Shown here: positions 1 through 5,073 of the stretch, piece after piece | How the letters are laid out: every line of letters starts with the position of its first letter | Numbering within the stretch: the first letter of the stretch is position 1 | Assembly: GCA_003021755.1 (NCBI GenBank) | Contig: PXQZ01000004.1 | Coordinates: 2,305 to 9,904 of the forward strand | Reading direction: 5' to 3' | DNA from: Halobacteriales archaeon QH_8_67_36 | Lineage (GTDB): Archaea; Halobacteriota; Halobacteria; Halobacteriales; Haloarculaceae | DNA length: 7,600 nt | Made by a program: the position numbers and the translations under genes | Notes under the pieces: model-generated | The model's database searches: none | Told to the model about the DNA's origin: nothing | The model's input: the letters and a program-made list of their open reading frames with translations, nothing else

Positions 1-711
1 CTCGCGCTGCCAGACGTTCCGGCCGACGGCCAGGCCGGCGACGCCGACGTCCATGCAGTCCGCGACGAGTTCGAGGAAATCCCGGTCGGAGGTCTTCGAC
101 CCGCCCGACAGCAGCACGCGGTTGTCGGCGGCGCTCCGGACGGCGTGGGCCATGGCGGCCTTGCTGCGGGGGTATTTGACCTTCGTGAAATCCGCGCCCA
201 GCTCCAGACCCAGACGGGCGGCGTAGGCGATGATGGACTCGCTGCGATGTGACTTGACGGCCTGACCGCGCGGGTACGACCACATGGCGATGGGGAGGTC
301 GTGGTCGCGGGCCGCTTCCTGGACCGGGCGGAAGTCCTCGAACATGTCGGTCTCGCGGTTGACGCCGGGGTAGATGGTGTACCCGATGGCGTCGGCGCCC
401 AGTTCGGCGGCGTACTCGACGGACCAGTTCTGGGGGGAGTAGGGGTCGCCCATCCAGAGGTCCGAACTGCCGTTGAGTTTCGCCAACAGGTTCACGTCGT
501 CCTCGTAGCTGGGGTAGTAGGTCTCGGTGAGCCCCTTCCCCACTGCGAGGGCTGTGACGGCGTCGTGGGTCGCCATCTCGAACACTTCTCGGGGGTCGAG
601 GCGCTCCTCGACGCCGCTGAACTGTTTCGGGCCGTGTTCGAGCCCGTGGTCGTGTGCGAGTACGAGCGTCTTGTCGCTGCGGACGAGCGATGAATCGGTG
701 AAATCGTACAT
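1..711 (-). CDS. fba: Class I fructose-1,6-bisphosphate aldolase, archaeal (DhnA/FbaB) type; 3' end outside window
   Basis: Predicted to cleave fructose-1,6-bisphosphate to dihydroxyacetone phosphate and glyceraldehyde-3-phosphate in the cytoplasm by a Schiff-base mechanism. Seen: 237 residues from ATG 711 with no stop before the edge; about 25-30 residues are probably missing. The start reads MYDFTDSSLV. AHDHG at 19-23 carries the family Asp (Asp21), MWSYPRG at 143-149 supplies Trp144 and Tyr146, and ADFTKVKYP at 173-181 supplies the likely Schiff-base Lys177. SGG (202-204) and VGRN (229-232) fit the phosphate-binding loops of this TIM-barrel family. From memory, Trp144, Tyr146 and Lys177 match the Thermoproteus tenax enzyme numbering; WSYPRG favours aldolase over the related aminodideoxyheptulosonate synthase. 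It follows ptfB after 97 bp with no clear TATA box or Shine-Dalgarno, so cotranscription with the PTS genes is likely. The operon supports a fructose catabolic role. The Haloferax operon carries a class II aldolase in this slot. Confidence 0.88.
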   Translation of the reverse strand, partial: MYDFTDSSLVRSDKTLVLAHDHGLEHGPKQFSGVEERLDPREVFEMATHDAVTALAVGKGLTETYYPSYEDDVNLLAKLNGSSDLWMGDPYSPQNWSVEYAAELGADAIGYTIYPGVNRETDMFEDFRPVQEAARDHDLPIAMWSYPRGQAVKSHRSESIIAYAARLGLELGADFTKVKYPRSKAAMAHAVRSAADNRVLLSGGSKTSDRDFLELVADCMDVGVAGLAVGRNVWQRE

Positions 712-810
712 GTCTATTGGATTGGCTGCGTGCGCTTGCGGTCGATCGATCGATGTGGCTGGACGACAGTGCGGGCGACGATACGGCAGGTCAGCACGGG
801 GACGACGGTT

Positions 811-1251
811 TCAGCTCAGCAGGCGCTTCAGTCGGGCGACGAGGCTCTTCGAGCGGTCGCCGCCGCGGCGAACGTCCGGGGAGCCCGGGTCGTGGTCCTC
901 GTCGTCGGCCTCGTCGGTGTCGACGGTGACCTCGGTTTCGGCGTCGCCCTGGGCTGCCGTCTCTGCCTGGTTCATGAGGCCCTCGACGTCGTTGACGGCG
1001 TCCTTGATGGTGCCCTTGACGAGCGGGATGTCCTCGAAGCGGTCGCGGCTCACGGCCGTGTCGGCGGCGATGATGGCCGCGTTGGCGTCGGCGATGTCGT
1101 CGGCCGAGAGCTCGTTCTCGGCGCCCATCGCGCCCTGAATCTCGACTTTGATGTCGTGACCGCGTCGTTTTGCTTCCTGTTCCAGGTTTTCGGCGCCCAT
1201 CTGACTGTGTGCGATACCGGTCGGACAGGCGGTGACTGCGACGAATTTCAT
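811..1251 (-). CDS. ptfB: PTS fructose-specific EIIB component
   Basis: Cytoplasmic EIIB of the fructose PTS: takes phosphate from EIIA (PtfA) on a cysteine and passes it to fructose bound in EIIC (PtfC). Seen: 146 residues; the N-terminal fructose EIIB signature TACPTGIAHSQMGAENL places the phosphocysteine at Cys9. The domain fills about residues 1-97. Beyond it is a tail of about 49 residues: an acidic linker (about 103-121), then a strongly basic end, RRGGDRSKSLVARLKRLLS, that could form an amphipathic helix. A net-basic end is unusual in an acidic halophile proteome and may be a membrane anchor (inference). The ATG overlaps the ptsI stop by 4 bp (ATGA), so translation is probably coupled; no Shine-Dalgarno is seen. 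EIIB is a separate protein here, unlike bacterial fused FruA-type proteins. Confidence 0.93.
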   Translation of the reverse strand: MKFVAVTACPTGIAHSQMGAENLEQEAKRRGHDIKVEIQGAMGAENELSADDIADANAAIIAADTAVSRDRFEDIPLVKGTIKDAVNDVEGLMNQAETAAQGDAETEVTVDTDEADDEDHDPGSPDVRRGGDRSKSLVARLKRLLS

Positions 1252-2927
1252 TGGATTGTCTCGTGTAGTTCGCTACGCGTTGCGACACGCAGCGCATCTT
1301 CGGCGCGCTCGCGTGCGGAACTGTACTCCGTTGCCTCGACGGCGACTTTCACGTCCGGAACGGTGACGGCGCTCATGCTGAGTTCGTCCAGTCCCAGCCC
1401 GATCAGCAACTCGGTCACGTCGGGGTTGCCGGCCATCTCCCCGCACATCCCGACCCAGGCGTCGTTCTCGTGGGCCTGCTCGACGGTCCGAGCGATGGCC
1501 CGCACGACACCCGGGTGGGTCGGGTCATGTAGGTGGCCGACGTGTTCGCTCTCGCGGTCCGCTGCCATCACGTACTGCGTGAGGTCGTTCGTCCCGATGG
1601 AGAGGAAGTCGACCCGTTCGGCGAACTCGTCGGCCATGAAGACGGCGCTGGGCGTCTCGACCATCACGCCAAGCGACGGACGCTCGTAGTCGACCCCGCG
1701 GTCGTTGAGGTCCGCGGCGGCGTCCTCGACGGCCTCGATGCTGGCCTCCAGCTCCTCGACGGTGGCGACGAGCGGGAACATCACGTTTAGCTCACCGGCG
1801 CCGTCGGCGGCCGCCCGGAGCAGCGCCCGCAACTGCGTGTGAAACAGCTCCGAGTCGGGGTCGAGCGAGCGCCGGATGCCCCGCTCGCCAAGGAACGGGT
1901 TCTCCTCCTCGGGGAGGTCCAGATACGGTATCTGCTTGTCCCCGCCGACGTCCAGCGTGCGGACGACGACCCGGCCGTCGGGGAACGTGTCGAGCGCGTC
2001 CTTGACGGCCTCGTACTGCTCGTCCTCCTCGGGCGGGGACTGCCGGTCGAGGAAGAGGAACTCGGTCCGGTAGAGCCCGACGCCGTCCGCGCCGCGGCCG
2101 GCCGCCGGCTCCAGTTCCTCCGGGCGGCCGACGTTGGCGGCGACCTCCATCCCGCGGCCGTCCGCGGTCTCGACCACCTCTTCGACGACGGCCGCGCCCT
2201 CGTCGGCCCGCGCGGCCTCGCGCTCGGCGTCGTCCGGATCGACGAGTAACTCGCCGGCGTCCCCGTCGACGATGACCTCGGCCCCGTCAGCGATGTCGTT
2301 CAGCCCCTCGCCCAGCCCGACGACGGCCGGCAGCGCAAGCGACCGGGCGAAGATGGCCGCATGCGAGGTCCGGCCGCCGGTGACGGTGGCGAAGCCGGCC
2401 ACGGTGTCGGGGTCCAGCTGGGCCGTGTCGCTGGGGGTGAGCCGTTCGGCCAGCACGACGCTGCCCTCGGGCAGGTCGGCGAGGTTCACCCGCTCGCCGC
2501 CGGTCAGCAGGCGCAGCAGGCGGTCCCGCACGTCCCGGAGGTCGTCGGCACGCTCGGCCATGCGCCCCTCCATTCCCTCGAACTGCTCGATGTGGCTGCC
2601 AAAGGCGTCGTCGACGGCACGCGTTGCGGGCCGGCCCTCCTCGATGCTCGTCTCGACGGCGTCGGCGATGGTCGGGTCCTCCAGGAACTGGATGTGGGCG
2701 TCGAAGATCGCGGCTTCCTCCTCGCCCACCCGCTCGGCGGTCGCGTCGCGTTCGCTCTCCAGTTCCGCCCGTGCGGTCTCGACGGCGTCGGCGAAGCGAT
2801 CGCGCTCGGCGTCTACGTCGACCGACTCGTCGGCGTCGGGGAGCGTGATTCCGGGGTCGTACCAGACGACGGTCCCCAGCCCGGAGCGGGGCGTCGCGCC
2901 GGTGCCGGTGAGTGTGCGGGATGCCAT
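1248..2927 (-). CDS. ptsI: Phosphoenolpyruvate-protein phosphotransferase (PTS Enzyme I)
   Basis: General PTS enzyme: autophosphorylates from PEP and passes the phosphate to HPr; a cytoplasmic dimer. Seen: 559 residues, close to the usual 570-575. The N-terminal HPr-binding and phosphohistidine region covers about 1-230, with the swivelling-domain motif TGGRTSHAAIFAR and active His189. The C-terminal PEP-binding TIM barrel (about 255-540) has GLYRTEFLF (284-292), DVGGDK (326-331), FLSIGTNDLTQYVMAADR (441-458) and GMCGEMAG (493-500) with catalytic Cys495. No key residue is missing. The ATG lies 2 bp past the ptsH stop, and the gene overlaps ptfB by 4 bp. No good Shine-Dalgarno stands before the start. 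An AT-rich AATATT 34-39 bp upstream could be an internal promoter. Its immediate HPr partner is PtsH. Confidence 0.96.
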   Translation of the reverse strand: MASRTLTGTGATPRSGLGTVVWYDPGITLPDADESVDVDAERDRFADAVETARAELESERDATAERVGEEEAAIFDAHIQFLEDPTIADAVETSIEEGRPATRAVDDAFGSHIEQFEGMEGRMAERADDLRDVRDRLLRLLTGGERVNLADLPEGSVVLAERLTPSDTAQLDPDTVAGFATVTGGRTSHAAIFARSLALPAVVGLGEGLNDIADGAEVIVDGDAGELLVDPDDAEREAARADEGAAVVEEVVETADGRGMEVAANVGRPEELEPAAGRGADGVGLYRTEFLFLDRQSPPEEDEQYEAVKDALDTFPDGRVVVRTLDVGGDKQIPYLDLPEEENPFLGERGIRRSLDPDSELFHTQLRALLRAAADGAGELNVMFPLVATVEELEASIEAVEDAAADLNDRGVDYERPSLGVMVETPSAVFMADEFAERVDFLSIGTNDLTQYVMAADRESEHVGHLHDPTHPGVVRAIARTVEQAHENDAWVGMCGEMAGNPDVTELLIGLGLDELSMSAVTVPDVKVAVEATEYSSARERAEDALRVATRSELHETIQ

Positions 2928-2929
2928 GG

Positions 2930-3208
2930 TTACGCTTCTAGTTCGTCCTCGGGGGTCGTCAATATTCGTTCTAGTTCGTCCAGCACCGACTCGGCGTCGG
3001 GGCCGTCGGCAACGAGGCGGAGTTCGTCGCCCTGGCCGACGCCGAGGCTGGTGACGGCGATCATACTCTGTGCGGGGACGAGATCCCCGTCCGGCGGGCC
3101 GGCCTCCACGTCCGCCTCGTGGTCGGTGACCGTCTCGACGAACAGCGCCGCCGGGCGGGCGTGCAGGCCCGCTTCCGGGACGATTTCGACGGTGCGCTCT
3201 CGGCTCAT
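2930..3208 (-). CDS. ptsH: Phosphocarrier protein HPr
   Basis: Small cytoplasmic phosphocarrier that moves phosphate from Enzyme I His189 to EIIA-Fru. Seen: 92 residues, normal for HPr; EAGLHARPA (12-20) gives the phosphorylated His16 with the conserved following Arg18. AQSMIAVTSLGVGQGDEL (46-63) matches the second conserved HPr segment; Ser48 sits where bacterial HPr has its regulatory serine, but no HPr kinase is present here and regulation by that route is not implied. The start overlaps the ptfA stop by 4 bp (ATGA) and has a clear GGGAGG Shine-Dalgarno 7 bp upstream, the best one in the operon. The last codons use unusual A/T-rich choices (CTA, CGA, ATA, TTG), including a 13-bp repeat that encodes DELE twice. 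Confidence 0.95.
   Translation of the reverse strand: MSRERTVEIVPEAGLHARPAALFVETVTDHEADVEAGPPDGDLVPAQSMIAVTSLGVGQGDELRLVADGPDAESVLDELERILTTPEDELEA
2936..2981. repeat. 13-bp direct repeat at the end of ptsH
   Basis: TTCTAGTTCGTCC occurs at 2936-2948 and 2969-2981, 33 bp apart (11 codons). On the coding strand each copy encodes Asp-Glu-Leu-Glu with identical codons, including the uncommon CTA, and carries a CTAG tetramer, usually scarce in haloarchaea. Confidence 0.6.
2961..2966 (-). promoter_or_regulatory. Possible internal promoter for ptsI
   Basis: AATATT lies 34-39 bp before ATG 2927 in a locally AT-rich run of unusual codons at the end of ptsH, flanked by two copies of a 13-bp repeat. 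The spacing would give a leader of about 10 nt. This rests on base composition and spacing only. Confidence 0.25.
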
Positions 3209-3678
3209 GCGATGGCCTCCCGGAGCGTGTCCTGGACTTCGCTCTCGTCCTCGGCCTCCTGCAGGCGCTCGCGCACGTCGTCGTGCATCAGCGCTCGCGA
3301 GAGCGAACTGAGGATGGTGAGGTGGTCCTCGCCGCCCTCCTTGGGCACGAGTATCAGGAAGACGAGCGTCGCGGGTTCGCCGTCCATCGACCCGAAGTCG
3401 ACGCCCGCCTCCGAGCGGGTGAACGCGAGCGAGGGCCGGTCAACGGCCTCGGTCTTCGCGTGGGGGATGCCGATACCCATGCCGACGCCGGTCGTCGTCT
3501 CCTGCTCGCGCTCCATGAGCGCGTCCAGCGCCGCCTGCCGGTCGTCGACGCGCCCCGACTCGACTACCAGGTCGAGCAGGGACTCGATGCAGGCCGCCTT
3601 CTCGGCCGGCGGCTCGGACAGCGAGATGTGGCTCGCCGGAATCAGTTCGTCGATGTCGTCGGTGATCGTGTCGGTCAT
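3205..3678 (-). CDS. ptfA: PTS fructose-specific EIIA component
   Basis: Cytoplasmic EIIA of the fructose/mannitol family (PTS_EIIA_2): receives phosphate from HPr and hands it to EIIB. Seen: 157 residues, one domain. GVGMGIGIPHAKTEAV (64-79) contains the phosphorylated His73, and EDHLTILSSLSRAL (117-130) holds the second conserved family histidine, His119. It is a stand-alone EIIA with no HPr-like or regulatory (PRD) fusion, which argues against a PTS-nitrogen or PRD-regulator role. The ATG lies 6 bp after the ptfC stop, with no Shine-Dalgarno in the short gap, and the 3' end overlaps ptsH by 4 bp. Translational coupling along ptfC-ptfA-ptsH is likely and would keep the components in proportion. 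Confidence 0.95.
   Translation of the reverse strand: MTDTITDDIDELIPASHISLSEPPAEKAACIESLLDLVVESGRVDDRQAALDALMEREQETTTGVGMGIGIPHAKTEAVDRPSLAFTRSEAGVDFGSMDGEPATLVFLILVPKEGGEDHLTILSSLSRALMHDDVRERLQEAEDESEVQDTLREAIA
3216..3221 (-). promoter_or_regulatory. Shine-Dalgarno site of ptsH
   Basis: GGGAGG on the minus strand, 7 bp before ATG 3208 and inside the end of ptfA. The other operon genes lack a comparable site, so HPr may be translated more strongly or independently. Confidence 0.65.
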
Positions 3679-3684
3679 TGTGAG

Positions 3685-4830
3685 TTAGTCGTCGCTCGGC
3701 GATGCGCTGGCCGAGGTGGATTCGGTGCCGGCGTCGACGCGGTCCTCGAAGTCGGGCTTGAGGACGAGCGCGACGGCCGCGGTGACGAACGAGCCCAGGA
3801 CGATACAGCCCAGGAACACGAGCGGCCTGTTCGACAGCGGGATGACGAAGATGCCGCCGTGGGGCGCGGGCATGGTGACGTTCATCGCCATCGAGGTGGC
3901 GCCGCCGACGGCACTGCCGGCGACGACCGCGGGGATGACCCGTAGCGGGTCGGCCGCGGCGTACGGAATCGCCCCTTCAGTGATGAACGAAAAGCCCAGC
4001 ACGACGCCGCTTTTTGCGTTCTCGTACATCTCGGCCGCGTACTTGTGCGGCGAGATGAAGTTCGACAGCGCCAGTCCGATGGGCGGGACCATCCCGCCGA
4101 TCATCACGGCCGCCATCGGCGCGTAGATGCCCTCGGTGATGAGCCCCGTCGAGAAGACGTAGGCCACCTTGTTGACCGGACCGCCCATGTCGAAAGCCAT
4201 CATCCCGCCCAGAATCGTGCCGACGAGAATCGCCTGCCCGCCCTGCATTCCCTGCAAGAAGCCAGTGAGGCCCGCGTTGGCGAGCGCCACGGGAACGCCC
4301 AGTACGAACAACATGATGGGCGTCAGCACGGCCATCGTGGCCACCGGAATGATGAGCACGGGCATCATGGGGGCGAGGAACTCCGGCACGTCGAGGCCCT
4401 TGAACCAGCGGGCCACGTACCCGGCCAGCAGCCCGGCGACGATGGCGCCGAGGTAGCCGGCGCCGGCCTCGCCGCCGGAGATGCCGATGACTGTCGCCGC
4501 CTCCGCGACGACGGCCCCATCCTGAATGAGGAACGACAGCAGGAACCCGGGCGCGAGGCCGGGACGGTCGGCGATCGCGTAGGCGATGTAGGCCCCCAGA
4601 ATCGGGACCATGATGGTCAGGCCCGCGGTCCCGACCTGTGCGAGGAACCAGCCGGCCGAGCCGGTGTTCTCGAAGACCGATTGGGTATCCCCCACGGCGT
4701 ACGCGAGTGCGAGGAAGATACCACCTATCGTGACGAACGGAATCATGAACGACACGCCGGTCATCAGGTCCTCCTTGACGGAGGTCAGGTGCGACCGGAG
4801 CATACGTTCGGATTTGCTTCTCTCTGACAT
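3685..4830 (-). CDS. ptfC: PTS fructose-specific EIIC permease
   Basis: Integral membrane EIIC that binds and translocates fructose during its phosphorylation by EIIB, releasing fructose-1-phosphate inside. Seen: 381 residues with about 8-10 hydrophobic segments between residues 24 and 357. Family motifs are AFDMGGPVNKVAYVF (212-226) and GFSFITEGAIPYAAADP (279-295), the conserved EIIC sugar-binding region of the fructose family. No EIIA or EIIB domain is fused; the acidic Ser-rich C-terminus is a cytoplasmic tail. Start choice: the frame also opens at GTG 4857 (9 residues longer), but the TATA-like element at 4861-4870 puts transcription start near 4840, between the two, so ATG 4830 is preferred. 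It is the first gene of the operon. The 1-phosphofructokinase and GlpR genes that precede it in Haloferax are absent. Confidence 0.93.
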   Translation of the reverse strand: MSERSKSERMLRSHLTSVKEDLMTGVSFMIPFVTIGGIFLALAYAVGDTQSVFENTGSAGWFLAQVGTAGLTIMVPILGAYIAYAIADRPGLAPGFLLSFLIQDGAVVAEAATVIGISGGEAGAGYLGAIVAGLLAGYVARWFKGLDVPEFLAPMMPVLIIPVATMAVLTPIMLFVLGVPVALANAGLTGFLQGMQGGQAILVGTILGGMMAFDMGGPVNKVAYVFSTGLITEGIYAPMAAVMIGGMVPPIGLALSNFISPHKYAAEMYENAKSGVVLGFSFITEGAIPYAAADPLRVIPAVVAGSAVGGATSMAMNVTMPAPHGGIFVIPLSNRPLVFLGCIVLGSFVTAAVALVLKPDFEDRVDAGTESTSASASPSDD

Positions 4831-4860
4831 TGATGCGACAGATACCACTACGTCCACTAT

Positions 4861-4870
4861 CTACAATAAA
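4861..4870 (-). promoter_or_regulatory. Probable TATA element of the ptfC operon
   Basis: On the minus strand this reads TTTATTGTAG, a TTTATT-type haloarchaeal TATA box in AT-rich sequence. Its centre is about 27 bp from position 4840, so the mRNA would have roughly 10 nt before ATG 4830. This excludes GTG 4857 as the start if this promoter is the one used. The TFB-side bases (AACG) are not a strong consensus. Confidence 0.6.
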
Positions 4871-4881
4871 CGTTAGCGTTT
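4868..4881. promoter_or_regulatory. Imperfect palindrome abutting the ptfC TATA element (candidate operator)
   Basis: AAACG-TTAG-CGTTT: 5-bp arms around a 4-bp centre, overlapping the upstream edge of the ptfC TATA-like element. A protein bound here could touch TFB/TBP directly. It does not match the TCSNC-type GlpR inverted repeat I recall for Haloferax. No specific regulator is claimed. Confidence 0.35.
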
Positions 4882-4895
4882 TTGCTTGCTCGCTT

Positions 4896-4904
4896 TTGTT
4901 ATTG
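4896..4904 (+). repeat. TTGTTATTG motif, copy 1
   Basis: Exact TTGTTATTG, repeated at 4927-4935 and nearly at 4980-4989. It lies upstream of the ptfC TATA element, where an activator or a looping repressor could bind. An inverted TTATTG core also lies at 4864-4869 (CAATAA). Confidence 0.5.
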
Positions 4905-4926
4905 AGGAGAACAGGTAGATAGATGA

Positions 4927-4935
4927 TTGTTATTG
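4927..4935 (+). repeat. TTGTTATTG motif, copy 2
   Basis: Exact second copy, 31 bp (about three helical turns) from copy 1 and 53 bp (about five turns) from the related CTGTTATTTG at 4980-4989. All three lie on about the same face of the helix. Confidence 0.5.
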
Positions 4936-4965
4936 CATGAAAAGAGGGGCGACACGGGACCGGAC

Positions 4966-4985
4966 TAACAAACATATGTCTGTTA
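4966..4985. promoter_or_regulatory. 20-bp near-perfect palindrome (candidate operator)
   Basis: TAACAAACATATGTCTGTTA pairs at 9 of 10 positions; the only mismatch is A4971 against C4980. Each arm ends in the TGTTA core also present at 4897-4901 and 4928-4932. The length and symmetry suit a dimeric regulator. It lies about 100 bp upstream of the ptfC TATA element and about 60 bp upstream of the TATA box of the SMC-like gene, so it could serve either. Confidence 0.55.
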
Positions 4986-5043
4986 TTTGCTTTGGAAGCG
5001 GCCGGCGGGCCGGGCCGACGAAATCGACGCGCGCGCCCCAGCG

Positions 5044-5049
5044 TTTAAG
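5044..5049 (+). promoter_or_regulatory. TATA box of the SMC-like gene (leaderless)
   Basis: TTTAAG centred 27 bp before ATG 5074, the standard haloarchaeal distance from TATA box to transcription start, so the mRNA probably begins at or within a base or two of the start codon. This chooses ATG 5074 over the in-frame upstream opening at 4987. Confidence 0.75.
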
Positions 5050-5073
5050 ACTTCAACCGGCAGAGATAGAGCT

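Noticed and set aside
730..1689. Plus-strand open frame of 319 codons across ptfB and ptsI
   Set aside because: It is antisense to two conserved PTS genes with intact active sites, has no domain I recognise, and is explained by GC-rich codon bias. The same holds for plus-strand frames at 2134-3054 and 2361-3311.
4828..4857. GTG 4857 as the start of ptfC
   Set aside because: The likely transcription start lies downstream of it, near 4840, and the extra residues add nothing conserved. It remains possible if another promoter is used.
4923..4940. Five-codon ORF after a GAGGAG sequence
   Set aside because: The GAGGAG is 13 bp from the ATG and there is no promoter for it; it also coincides with the TTGTTATTG repeat, which explains the sequence better.
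5002..5013. GC-rich inverted repeat CCGGC-GG-GCCGG
   Set aside because: The arms are only 5 bp with a 2-bp loop, no T-run follows, and such repeats are common in DNA of this composition; not called a terminator or operator.
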